DNA of 20,338 nt from a virus: the IMG/VR virus record IMGVR_UViG_3300045777_000042, positions 1 to 20,338 of that record. One strand, 5' to 3'. The notes beneath the pieces are model-generated. The model was not told the origin of the DNA. It searched no databases and saw nothing but the letters and a program-made list of their open reading frames with translations. Position numbers and translations under genes: made by a program. This document shows positions 1 through 6,343 of this stretch, piece by piece (within the stretch, counting starts at the first letter, position 1; each line of letters begins with the position of its first letter).

Positions 1-582
1 CGCCTGCTTGAACCGGCTCGCGCGTTCCTCTGGCGTCAGTTCGGCCATGGCGCCCTGATAGCGCAATGACCGATCCGCATCGCGATACTTATCGACGATC
101 TTTTTGACCTCTTCCTTGCCGGTGTGCGCGGCGAGGTAGCCGACGCCCAGAGGCAGCAGATTAAACCGCGACCCTTTTGTGGCGTCCTTTTGGTCGCCGC
201 CCGGCGCGGCGGTCGTCCGCCGCTGCGCCGCCGAGAAGGCCGCCTGTTCCCGCTTCACCGCCCGCAATGAGGCGATGGTCTGAGACTCCCAGGCTTTGAC
301 GCCTGCGGCCTGCGATTTCGTCCAGGACGACGCGTTGCCCGCCAGTCCGGCAGAAGCCGCGTAATTCTTCCATGCCGATGCGACCTGCTCGATGTCGCTT
401 TTGGCGACGCGAAGCTTCGAGAGCGACGCGACAAACTTGTCTGTCGCGCCCGTACCGGCCATCGCCTTGGACACCGCCTTGATTTCGGACTCCGTGTCCT
501 TCAGGGCTTGCGCGACGGAGCGGGCGGGCTTCGTCACGTCGTCCTTGAGCATGATCGACAGTGTCGATGTCAGATTCGCCAT
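1..582 (-). CDS. T: Tail tape measure protein, N-terminal part (truncated by window edge)
   Basis: Tape measure proteins fill the tail tube lumen, set tail length and are ejected ahead of the DNA. The first 194 residues are visible and no stop occurs before the window edge. The protein opens MANLTSTLSIMLKDDVTKP and continues with alternating charged and alanine-rich helical sequence (residues about 20-120), as in the N-termini of Mu/P2-type tape measures. A short hydrophobic stretch lies around residues 143-155, with lysine- and arginine-rich sequence after it. The start is the ATG inside a TAATG junction with the -1 frame of the chaperone gene upstream, so translation is probably coupled. 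A GAAGGG lies about 10 bases before it. Identity rests on this position directly after a frameshifting tail chaperone and on composition. The diagnostic long body of the protein is outside the window. Confidence 0.85.
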   Translation of the reverse strand, partial: MANLTSTLSIMLKDDVTKPARSVAQALKDTESEIKAVSKAMAGTGATDKFVASLSKLRVAKSDIEQVASAWKNYAASAGLAGNASSWTKSQAAGVKAWESQTIASLRAVKREQAAFSAAQRRTTAAPGGDQKDATKGSRFNLLPLGVGYLAAHTGKEEVKKIVDKYRDADRSLRYQGAMAELTPEERASRFKQA

Positions 583-1051
583 TAAACCAGCCCTTCAATG
601 CGCATCGCTTCCCGCATTTCCGCCAGAAGCTCATCCCACGCCATGGCCATGATTTCAGCCATGGACCAGCCGATTATGCGCTTGACGAAGGCCCGATAGG
701 AGCGCCATCCGCCGGGGGCGAAGTTTCCTCCGGCGCGGCCCGGAACCGGCGGGGCAAAAAATCGCGGGCGGCCTCGTCCAGAGCGAACTTATCGTCGTCG
801 TCGAGCGCGGAAAGCACGGCGTCAGGAATGAGATCGCCAGCGGCGTCGCGGAACATCGGAAGCCGCGCCATGGTGACGCCAGCGTCGTCATCGAGACCAT
901 CGATAAAATCCGCCACCTCTTTCACCGTCAGCCGAGAGACATGAACCTCGCGATATTCCTTCCCGCCAAATTCCACCGGCCAGTCGAGCGCAACCGTTTT
1001 CGCGCGCGACTTGCCTCCGACAAATGTCGCGACCGCTTTTTCTTCACTCAT
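582..1051 (-). CDS. E': Tail assembly chaperone, long frameshift fusion (E+E')
   Basis: This is the predicted -1 frameshift product of the chaperone gene. Zero-frame codons run from 1051 to 755 (99 residues). Reading then resumes one base back and continues for 57 codons to the TAA at 584-582. The fusion of about 156 residues adds a C-terminal domain containing GGWRSYRAFVKRIIGW followed by the helix SMAEIMAMAWDELLAEMREA. No stop occurs in the -1 frame before the junction, and its stop overlaps the tape measure start as TAATG. In P2, lambda and Mu the long form carries the part that binds the tape measure protein. The family rule and the reading frame are established; production of the fusion here is inferred. 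Confidence 0.85.
674..1051 (-). CDS. E: Tail assembly chaperone, short (zero-frame) form
   Basis: This 125-residue protein corresponds to P2 gpE / Mu gp41-type tail assembly chaperones, which coat the tape measure protein during tube polymerisation. The N-terminal half (VALDWPVEFGGKEYREVHVS, then LTVKEVADFIDGL) has the beta-beta-alpha layout of that family. An acidic stretch follows around residues 82-93 (LSALDDDDKFALDE). The ATG at 1051 is preferred over a TTG two codons upstream, because it gives MSEEKAVATF. The upstream AAGGCG would serve either. The C-terminal 26 or so residues after the slippery site are proline- and serine-rich (ending GPSSSA) and look like a disposable tail read only when no frameshift occurs. 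The gene sits between the tail tube and tape measure genes, exactly where P2 E lies. Confidence 0.88.
   Translation of the reverse strand: MSEEKAVATFVGGKSRAKTVALDWPVEFGGKEYREVHVSRLTVKEVADFIDGLDDDAGVTMARLPMFRDAAGDLIPDAVLSALDDDDKFALDEAARDFLPRRFRAAPEETSPPADGAPIGPSSSA
755..761 (-). promoter_or_regulatory. Programmed -1 frameshift slippery site T TTT TTG
   Basis: The minus strand reads GAT TTT TTG in the chaperone frame, so the heptamer T TTT TTG is correctly phased as X XXY YYZ. This is the same slippery type known for P2 E/E'. An SD-like GAGG (772-775) lies 10 bases upstream, a spacing known to stimulate -1 slippage in bacteria. Downstream, CCGCCGG (746-752) can pair with CCGGCGG (709-715), and other GC-rich pairings are possible. 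The pairing begins only about two bases after the heptamer, so its role as a stimulator is uncertain. Confidence 0.88.
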
Positions 1052-1110
1052 GATCAATTCGCCTTGTTCGGATTCATGATTTTGTTGCGGCCTTGGCGTT
1101 TAGTTCGCCA

Positions 1111-1641
1111 TCAGCCGATGCGCAAAATCGCGTTGATTGCGGCAAGCTGATCGACGCCGTTAACCCGCCACTGGCTGGCGAAGAAGTCGTAATAATAAAG
1201 CTCCGACTTGTTCCAGAACAGCGAATAGCGCGTGATTTCCTTGATTTCATGCGTCTGGTCGGCGAGGTCGCCGCGCTTGAATTCGGACGCCTCGACGGAG
1301 GTCAATCGCCCCCAGGCCACCGCCTTCAGCTCAATCGGCGTGTTGCCGTTCTTGTCGCGAATGACGCCGTAAACGGTATAGGGCTTCGTCCCGGTCGATC
1401 CGAGACCGAATTGCGCCATCGTCTGCTGATCGTAGCCGGCAAGCTTGAAGCCGATGGTCAGCGCGTCAATGCCAAGCCCGGCGATTTCGATGGCGCCGAT
1501 GGCGCCGCCGGCATGGTGTTCCTGCGTCTTCTCCGACAGCTTCGGAAGCGTGACGCCGGAAATTTGCAGGTGCTTGGAATTATTCGGGCCGTCATCGGAA
1601 GCGAACAGGTTGACGGTTTCTGGAATCCACAGAGATGCCAT
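1111..1641 (-). CDS. FII: Major tail tube protein (P2 gpFII family)
   Basis: This 176-residue protein forms the inner tube of the contractile tail, through which DNA passes. It matches P2 FII-type tubes in length and pattern: an N-terminal NLFASDDGPNN segment, then GVTLPKLSEKTQEHHAGGA, the central IAGLGIDALTIGFKLAGYD, and a C-terminal TRYSLFWNKSELYYYDFFAS leading to GVDQLAAINAILRIG. The ATG at 1641 follows AGAGG with 6 bases between. The gene lies directly after the sheath gene and before the chaperone gene, as in P2. A weak 5-bp inverted repeat (1094-1098 / 1106-1110) immediately follows its stop. It appears intact. Confidence 0.93.
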   Translation of the reverse strand: MASLWIPETVNLFASDDGPNNSKHLQISGVTLPKLSEKTQEHHAGGAIGAIEIAGLGIDALTIGFKLAGYDQQTMAQFGLGSTGTKPYTVYGVIRDKNGNTPIELKAVAWGRLTSVEASEFKRGDLADQTHEIKEITRYSLFWNKSELYYYDFFASQWRVNGVDQLAAINAILRIG

Positions 1642-1671
1642 GTCATGCCTCTAACAAATGGGTTGCGGAGG

Positions 1672-1698
1672 GCCAGCGCGCCGCCGTGACGCGCTGGC
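1672..1698 (-). other. Strong intergenic hairpin between sheath and tube genes
   Basis: A perfect 9-bp GC-rich inverted repeat, GCCAGCGCG and CGCGCTGGC, with a 9-base loop occupies the 64-base gap between the sheath stop and the tube start. No run of T follows, so it is not a canonical intrinsic terminator. It could mark an mRNA 3' end, an RNase processing boundary or a stability element that lets sheath and tube be made in different amounts. Confidence 0.6.
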
Positions 1699-1705
1699 GT
1701 CAGGA

Positions 1706-3559
1706 TCAGGAGATATATTGCGGGGCGAGGGTCGAAGCCTGCGCAATCAGCGTGGCGAGTTCGACCGTAAGCGCGTCGTAATAGTCGGAGGCGTTGACGG
1801 TGACGACGGTGATCGGCGCCGGGATTTCGTTCGAGAAGTCCAGCGTGAAGCGGCCCTGCTGCAACTCGCTCGGGCTGTTCAGCGACGGGTCAAAGCTGAC
1901 CTTGAAGCCGAGCGAAACCTGATTGGCGAGAAGGTAGGAGCCGAGCACAATCATGTCGTTCTCGACCGCCTGAATCGCGTGAGGCGTCACATTGTCCACG
2001 CCGAGACGCAGGCGGATCGACTTGAGCAGCGCGAGATAGACGAAGTCCTTGCCGCGCCGCTTGTTGTAGAACCACTTGAGCGGATCGGTGGACGCGTTCC
2101 ACACGCCTACCCAGACGAAGCCGCTTGACGAAACCGCCGTGTCGGAGCCGATCACGCCTTGCTCGATCACGCTGATTTGCTGCGCCAGAAGCTGTTGGCC
2201 CTGCGTCGCGCCATCCGTGAGGCTGAACGGGTAGTAATTTTTCAGCCCGCCGATGCCCTGCACCTGCTGGCCGGAAATCGACCAGAACGGCAGGCCCTTG
2301 TGCTGGAAATCGACCGCGACGAACAGGCCGAGGGCTTCCGCCACACCATCCGTATAGCCGGAACCGGACCCGGGAATGACCCATGCGTCGGCGGGGATGA
2401 GGCGATCCGAGGCGAGCGTCTGGCGCCAGGCGTAATCATCGGCCAGCACGCCCGTTCCGGGACCGCCGACAACGGCGACGCCAAGCAGCGAATTCAACAC
2501 GGCGGGAAGCGCGGCAGTGATCGGGTTGGCGACCGCCGAACCGGCGACGCCGGTCACGGTGAGGTCGAACCCGTCGCCGATGGCGTAATCGGTCGCGCCG
2601 TCATTGATCGTGAAGGCCACCTGCGAGGCATAGGCCGAACCAACGGACGCCGTGGCGAGATAGGCCCCATTGGGCGCCTGCACCGAGAACACGCCGCCGT
2701 TGGTCGGAACCGCCTCGACGACGGTAATCACGAAAGCGTCGCCGACGATGAAATCTGCCAAGCCGTCCGCGATGGTGAAATTGACCGCGCCGACGAACGG
2801 CGTCGCCACAACAGCTTCGCCCACGTCCAGCCCCGTCGGAGACTGGACAGAGAAGCGTCCGCCGTTGACCGCAGTCGAAACGCAAGTGACGGTCCACGCG
2901 CCCTTGGCCGTCGTGCTGCTTCCCGCGCTGACGCCGGAAATCAGACCATTGCCGGTATTGCCGCCCGCCTTGATCGCAGCGGTCGCAGACCGGCCGCCGC
3001 CCGTGCATCGCACCTTGTAAGTCCCGATGATCGCGCCGGCCAGAAACGCGGGCGCACCGAGCGTGACCGTGCCGTTGCCGATATTGCCGCCGCTCTTGGC
3101 CGCGCTGGCGACCGCCGTCGAGCCGCCGCTCGCCGTGACGATGCGCCCGGTGTAGCCCGGCGAGGCGATCAGGCGCGGGATCGCGCCAAGGCGCGGGCCT
3201 GCCGACAGCAGTGCGTAAAGGCCGGTCCCCGCCGCCTGCGAGCCGACGATATTGGCGATAGTGTCGTCGATGGTCGATCCGCGCTGAACCAGCACGGCGA
3301 CGATCTGCGCCGCCGACTGGAAAAGCGCCAGTTGATTGTCGATTGACTTGATCGCGTTGGAGAAATCGCCAGTTCCGGCCTCCGACAAAAACGCAGTGTC
3401 GGACGAATTGAACACTACGGGAGTATTGAGCGGAAACGTCGTGGCGTCGGCGTCGTCCGCCGGCAGCACGAGGCCAATCACGGAAAGGTCCGCAGCCTGT
3501 ACCGGCCGGGGAGAATTCGTGCTTTCCAGAATGTTGATGCCATAGGTGGGCGATGTCAT
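1706..3559 (-). CDS. FI: Contractile tail sheath protein (P2 gpFI family) with internal insertion
   Basis: Sheath subunits surround the tail tube and contract to drive it through the cell envelope. The N-terminal part (residues 1-140) starts PTYGINILESTNSPRPV and has the sheath pattern GLVLPADD followed by NTPVVF. The C-terminal part (about 345-617) carries the conserved AWVIPGSGSGYTDGVA, GLPFWSISGQQVQGIGG, SSGFVWVGVWN and DFVYLALLKSIRLR segments. At 617 residues it is clearly longer than P2 FI (about 400). The extra length is one block, residues about 142-342, of glycine- and threonine-rich beta sequence. The start is well supported: AAGGAG lies 6 bases before the ATG. The sheath precedes the tube gene as in P2. 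Both conserved halves are in frame, so the insertion looks functional rather than disruptive. Confidence 0.93.
   Translation of the reverse strand: MTSPTYGINILESTNSPRPVQAADLSVIGLVLPADDADATTFPLNTPVVFNSSDTAFLSEAGTGDFSNAIKSIDNQLALFQSAAQIVAVLVQRGSTIDDTIANIVGSQAAGTGLYALLSAGPRLGAIPRLIASPGYTGRIVTASGGSTAVASAAKSGGNIGNGTVTLGAPAFLAGAIIGTYKVRCTGGGRSATAAIKAGGNTGNGLISGVSAGSSTTAKGAWTVTCVSTAVNGGRFSVQSPTGLDVGEAVVATPFVGAVNFTIADGLADFIVGDAFVITVVEAVPTNGGVFSVQAPNGAYLATASVGSAYASQVAFTINDGATDYAIGDGFDLTVTGVAGSAVANPITAALPAVLNSLLGVAVVGGPGTGVLADDYAWRQTLASDRLIPADAWVIPGSGSGYTDGVAEALGLFVAVDFQHKGLPFWSISGQQVQGIGGLKNYYPFSLTDGATQGQQLLAQQISVIEQGVIGSDTAVSSSGFVWVGVWNASTDPLKWFYNKRRGKDFVYLALLKSIRLRLGVDNVTPHAIQAVENDMIVLGSYLLANQVSLGFKVSFDPSLNSPSELQQGRFTLDFSNEIPAPITVVTVNASDYYDALTVELATLIAQASTLAPQYIS
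2534..3136 (-). repeat. Duplicated beta-rich domain inserted in the sheath protein
   Basis: Residues about 142-342 of the sheath hold internally repeated motifs. These are SGGNIGNGT and AGGNTGNGL (156-164, 198-206); GGRFSVQSPTG and GGVFSVQAPNG (233-243, 288-298); and VNFTIADGLADFIVGDAFVI and VAFTINDGATDYAIGDGFDL (259-278, 314-333). From general family knowledge, the NFTI-DGA-DF-VGD-F pattern recalls beta-sandwich repeats seen in some phage decoration-type proteins. It probably forms one or two surface lobes on the sheath. The function is unknown. Confidence 0.75.
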
Positions 3560-3598
3560 GAATGACTCCTTGAGATCGGGGAATGTCGGAATTTGCGG

Positions 3599-3988
3599 TT
3601 AGCGGGTGACGCCTTGCTCGACGGTCACATTGCCTTTTTGACGGCGCCAAACGCGCGCGTCGGTCGTGGCGAGTTGCAGCGCATCATAGGCATATTGGCC
3701 GGCCGGAATGCTTGCCGCCTTGTTGAAGTCGAACGTCAGCAGCCAATCTCCGGGCGAATTCGGGTCGATCATGATGAGCGAATTATCGGTCGAAAACTCG
3801 ACGAAATCGCCGTCCGTCACAGTTGGATCGGCCCGCCATTGCATCCGTAGTTTGGATGCGGACAGATCGACCGGTGACCCGCCCTGCGCCCAATGAAAGC
3901 GCAAGTTCACGGTCTGGTTGTTCGAGATCGTGAAATCTGTTCCGGGCAAGGGCTCGCCGTCGTCGGGAATGACGAGGGAGATCGTCAC
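3599..3988 (-). CDS. Small Ig-like/BppU-like fibre-region protein
   Basis: This protein has about 129 residues and starts at a GTG that overlaps the TGA of the preceding gene (GTGA). Upstream extension of the frame would run backwards through that gene and is not credible. The sequence is beta-rich: DFTISNNQTVNLRFHWAQGG, then PVDLSASKLRMQWR, a middle SLIMIDPNSPGDWLLTFDF, and a terminal VWRRQKGNVTVEQGVTR. This alternation resembles the single immunoglobulin-like or BppU N-terminal-like domains found beside phage fibre genes, which often attach fibres to baseplates. It lies between the fibre cassette and the sheath gene. No catalytic motif is visible. The domain assignment is a pattern-level judgement. 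Confidence 0.7.
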   Translation of the reverse strand: MTISLVIPDDGEPLPGTDFTISNNQTVNLRFHWAQGGSPVDLSASKLRMQWRADPTVTDGDFVEFSTDNSLIMIDPNSPGDWLLTFDFNKAASIPAGQYAYDALQLATTDARVWRRQKGNVTVEQGVTR

Positions 3989-4413
3989 AGCGGCCAGCCC
4001 TTTTCGATGACCGCGAGCCGGTCGCTCGTCAGCAGCCCGGACGCGACGAGATAAGCGAGGCCCTCCTGTAGCGAGGCCAACGAGAGGTCGATCCATTCCA
4101 AAGCCGGATCGGCTACGATAGCCAGAAAATCCTTGATGACGGGATCGGTCGAAGCGCGGATGGCGACGCGCTCGGCGGATGTGAACATCAGCAGGAATTG
4201 CGGACGGCTCGGCGTCAGCAGATATTGCTGCACGGGCGCGATGACGGGCGGCGCGGCAGGCGCGGCCCATGTGACTCCGGTCACGATCCAGCCCGCCTCG
4301 ACGGCATCGGGGACCTCGACGAATTGAGCCGCGACCAGCACATGAAACTGCGCCTGCGGATCGGTGGAGATGTCAACGGCGACGTTGTCGAGAATGCGCG
4401 CGTAATTGGTCAT
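3985..4413 (-). CDS. Tail fibre-associated small protein (fibre assembly type)
   Basis: This is a 142-residue protein. Its N-terminus MTNYARILDNVAVDISTDPQ, then EVPDAVEAGWIVTGVTWAAP, follows the common pattern of small phage proteins made beside tail fibres (a TDP/FH segment, then PD-V-PGW-Y-G-F-PP). The C-terminal half (residues 63-142) is helical: LTPSRPQFLLMFTSAERV, ADPALEWIDLS and a final GLLTSDRLAVIEKGWPL. I chose the ATG four bases after the stop of the glycine-rich gene over an ATG six codons upstream, since the shorter form starts at the conserved N-terminus and leaves the upstream gene free. Its stop overlaps the next start. It may be a fibre chaperone or a fibre tip part; this is inferred from position. 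Confidence 0.65.
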   Translation of the reverse strand: MTNYARILDNVAVDISTDPQAQFHVLVAAQFVEVPDAVEAGWIVTGVTWAAPAAPPVIAPVQQYLLTPSRPQFLLMFTSAERVAIRASTDPVIKDFLAIVADPALEWIDLSLASLQEGLAYLVASGLLTSDRLAVIEKGWPL

Positions 4414-4417
4414 TTCA

Positions 4418-5470
4418 TCACCATTCCACAATTACGAGGCCGTCGCCGCCCGCGCCGGAGACTGCCGTAGGCCCCGACGCCCCCCCACCGCCCGCGCCAA
4501 TACCTCCGGCGCCTCCAGTCGCGACGGATGTGTTAGTGGCGGCCCCGCCGCCACCGCCAAAGACGCCGCCCGCGCCAGCAGTACACCCCACACCAGCGAT
4601 CCCCACCGCCCCGCCGCCTGCGCCGGGTCCGCCTGCCCCCGCTGGGGTTGTGTTTGTGCTCTTTCCGCCGCCGCCACCGAATAGCAGATCGCCCGCGAAG
4701 CGCAGGAATGACCATGAGGGGGGCGTCCCAAGACCGGCGACGGTCGGCGCAGCAACGTCGCCAAAAAGAGACGGGCCGCCTTGACCGCCGACACCGGCGC
4801 CATTGCCCGAGAACCCCGCGGTGCTCGAACCGGAAGAAGACGCGGCGGTGACGGACGCGCCCCCCGTCGCGCCGCGATTAGTTCCTGTACCTGTGTAAGC
4901 CCCGGACGCGAACCCATTCCCGATAATCGTCGCAGCCGAGCCGCCGCCTGTAGCCGCCACCACTATCGTCGCATCGATAGTGCCGGATGATCCGCCCGTG
5001 GAATTTATATCTCCGCCCGAACCCGCGCCGCCCGTAGGCGTCGAACTGATCGCCACGCCCATTGCGGCATAAGTTCCGCCGGCGCCGCCTGTTGCGGAGC
5101 AGACCACATCAAAACTCGACGTGCCGCCCGCGCTGCCGTTACCAGAACCGTTGATGCTCGCGCCGCCGGCGCCAACCGTAACCGCGTAAGACGTCCCCGG
5201 CGTCACCAGGATGGTTTTGAGCGAAAAGCCCCCGCCCGCGCCGCCCGTGGCCTTGCCCGTCCCGGTGTTGCTCGCTCCGCCCGAGCCGCCAGCTCCATGC
5301 ACGCGGGCGCGGATTTGCGCCACGCCCGGCGGGACGATCCAGGAGCCGCTTGAATAAAAGGCCGCGTATTTTCCGGTTCCGAAAATACTCTGGCCCGGCA
5401 GGGACGGAGTCCCGACCGCGCCGAAACAGGCGTTAACGGTCGACTTGAGAAATTGCGAGAGTGACGACAT
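4418..5470 (-). CDS. Glycine-rich tail fibre/adhesin protein
   Basis: This is a 350-residue protein. A short N-terminal region (1-45, SSLSQFLKSTVNACFGAVG) leads into YSSGSWIVPPGVAQIRARVH. From about residue 58 to the end it consists of glycine-dense sequence (GAGGSGG, GGAGGG, GGGGGKS and similar) broken by short beta strands, and it closes GGDGLVIVEW. That opening (W-VPPGV-QIRVRVxGAGG) and closing (GGDGLVIVEW) are hallmarks of phage glycine-rich fibre domains. Related adhesin tips such as gp38 of T-even-like phages fold as packed polyglycine helices and carry receptor-binding loops between glycine runs. The start overlaps the previous stop as TAATG. It is probably the host-recognition tip. 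No cysteine pairs or enzyme motifs stand out. Confidence 0.75.
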   Translation of the reverse strand: MSSLSQFLKSTVNACFGAVGTPSLPGQSIFGTGKYAAFYSSGSWIVPPGVAQIRARVHGAGGSGGASNTGTGKATGGAGGGFSLKTILVTPGTSYAVTVGAGGASINGSGNGSAGGTSSFDVVCSATGGAGGTYAAMGVAISSTPTGGAGSGGDINSTGGSSGTIDATIVVAATGGGSAATIIGNGFASGAYTGTGTNRGATGGASVTAASSSGSSTAGFSGNGAGVGGQGGPSLFGDVAAPTVAGLGTPPSWSFLRFAGDLLFGGGGGKSTNTTPAGAGGPGAGGGAVGIAGVGCTAGAGGVFGGGGGAATNTSVATGGAGGIGAGGGGASGPTAVSGAGGDGLVIVEW

Positions 5471-6150
5471 TAAAACAGTCTCCAATCCGAGCCAGACCAC
5501 CAGATCAGGAAATCGGCCCCGATAGCGTCAATCGTCAGGTCGCTGGCTCTTCCCATGATCGTGTAGCCGTTGCGCGCGATGGTCGGCTGATTGCTGAGCG
5601 AAATGACTTCCCCGTCCGTGATGCGGATCGTATCGCCAGAGGCGGGCGACGCGGGAAGGGTGAGTGTGATCGACGATCCGCCGACGATGCGGTAGGCGTA
5701 GCCCGAGACGAGCGAGGTATTGGCGGACACGGGGTGCGTCATCATCGCCGCGACAGCGGCGGCCAAAGCGGCGGCGGCATCGGTGGCGACTTCAGCTATC
5801 GCGGCCTGCGCCGTGGTCGAAGAGATCGTTCCGGCTGGTGTAAAATTAACATGGTCCGCCGCAATACTACCCGCCAAAAGCGTCGCAATCTGGCCTAGTG
5901 CGGTCGTCATCTCGGCTTGCGCGGTGGCGATGGATGCTTCCAGCGCGGCGAGCGTTGGCCCGACATTCGCCTCGATTGCCGCCAGCGCGTCGCCGGTTCC
6001 CGATGCGATCAGGGCGTCAAAATCCGCCCGCACCGCCTCCGCCGCGCGAAGCCGCGCGCCGATGTCGGTTAAAGCCGCGTCCCATGCCGCCTTTGAAAGC
6101 GCCATCCCGTTCGGCGCGGCATAGTCGTCACTGGCGACGGGTAGCGTCAT
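5470..6150 (-). CDS. Short tail fibre protein with coiled coil and beta C-terminus
   Basis: This 226-residue protein has two parts. Residues about 20-95 and 110-137 are alanine-rich helices likely to form a trimeric coiled coil. They are separated by DHVNFTPAGTISSTTAQAAI, a phrase typical of phage tail fibre shafts. Residues about 145-226 are beta-rich (YRIVGGSSITLTLPASPASG, then TIARNGYTIMGRASDLTID, ending WWSGSDWRLF), like the C-terminal domains of fibres where a column of beta strands carries asparagine- and threonine-rich turns. GGAGG-type SD sequence (GGAGG, 6 bases before the ATG) supports the start, which lies 23 bases inside the upstream gene. It probably works with the glycine-rich protein that follows with a TAATG junction. 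Confidence 0.75.
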   Translation of the reverse strand: MTLPVASDDYAAPNGMALSKAAWDAALTDIGARLRAAEAVRADFDALIASGTGDALAAIEANVGPTLAALEASIATAQAEMTTALGQIATLLAGSIAADHVNFTPAGTISSTTAQAAIAEVATDAAAALAAAVAAMMTHPVSANTSLVSGYAYRIVGGSSITLTLPASPASGDTIRITDGEVISLSNQPTIARNGYTIMGRASDLTIDAIGADFLIWWSGSDWRLF

Positions 6151-6334
6151 GAATGACCTCCGCGCCGAATTGATTGACCAGCAGAGTCAGAAAAGCGCCG
6201 GTCATCGTATGATCGTGCAGCGGCAGCAGCCGCGCCGCGCCGTAGCTCAATGGCTGCGTGACTTTCACGTCGTATTCCGCGTTCGGGTCGATTTTGGCCG
6301 GGTCGAAGCCTGTCGCCGTGGATTTATTCGCCAT
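6128..6334 (-). CDS. Small protein in the fibre cassette, unknown function
   Basis: This is a 68-residue protein that I do not recognise. It begins MANKSTATGFDPAKIDPNAE, continues with YDVKVTQPLSYGAARLLPLH, and has a short hydrophobic segment MTGAFLTLLVNQFGA near the C-terminus. GAGG lies 7 bases before the ATG. Its last 23 bases overlap the start of the fibre gene, so the two are probably translationally coupled. The sequence is too short for a domain call. The hydrophobic segment is too short and too polar on both sides to be confidently a membrane helix. It could be a connector between the large upstream protein and the fibre. Confidence 0.65.
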   Translation of the reverse strand: MANKSTATGFDPAKIDPNAEYDVKVTQPLSYGAARLLPLHDHTMTGAFLTLLVNQFGAEVIHDATRRQ

Positions 6335-6343
6335 GTTTCAACC

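Noticed and set aside
1094-1110. Small inverted repeat just after the tail tube stop
   Set aside because: Only 5 bp of pairing and no T-run; too weak to call a terminator.
2159-3346. 395-codon open frame on the plus strand
   Set aside because: It lies antisense to the clear sheath gene, has arginine/aspartate-rich composition typical of GC-rich shadow frames, and no recognisable domain.
3989-4270. N-terminal extension of the Ig-like protein
   Set aside because: It runs through the preceding gene in another frame and looks like shadow sequence; the GTG in the GTGA overlap is preferred.
4418-5470. Diversity-generating retroelement variable region in the glycine-rich gene
   Set aside because: No reverse transcriptase or template repeat is present in the window, and the sequence repeats are explained by glycine-rich structure.
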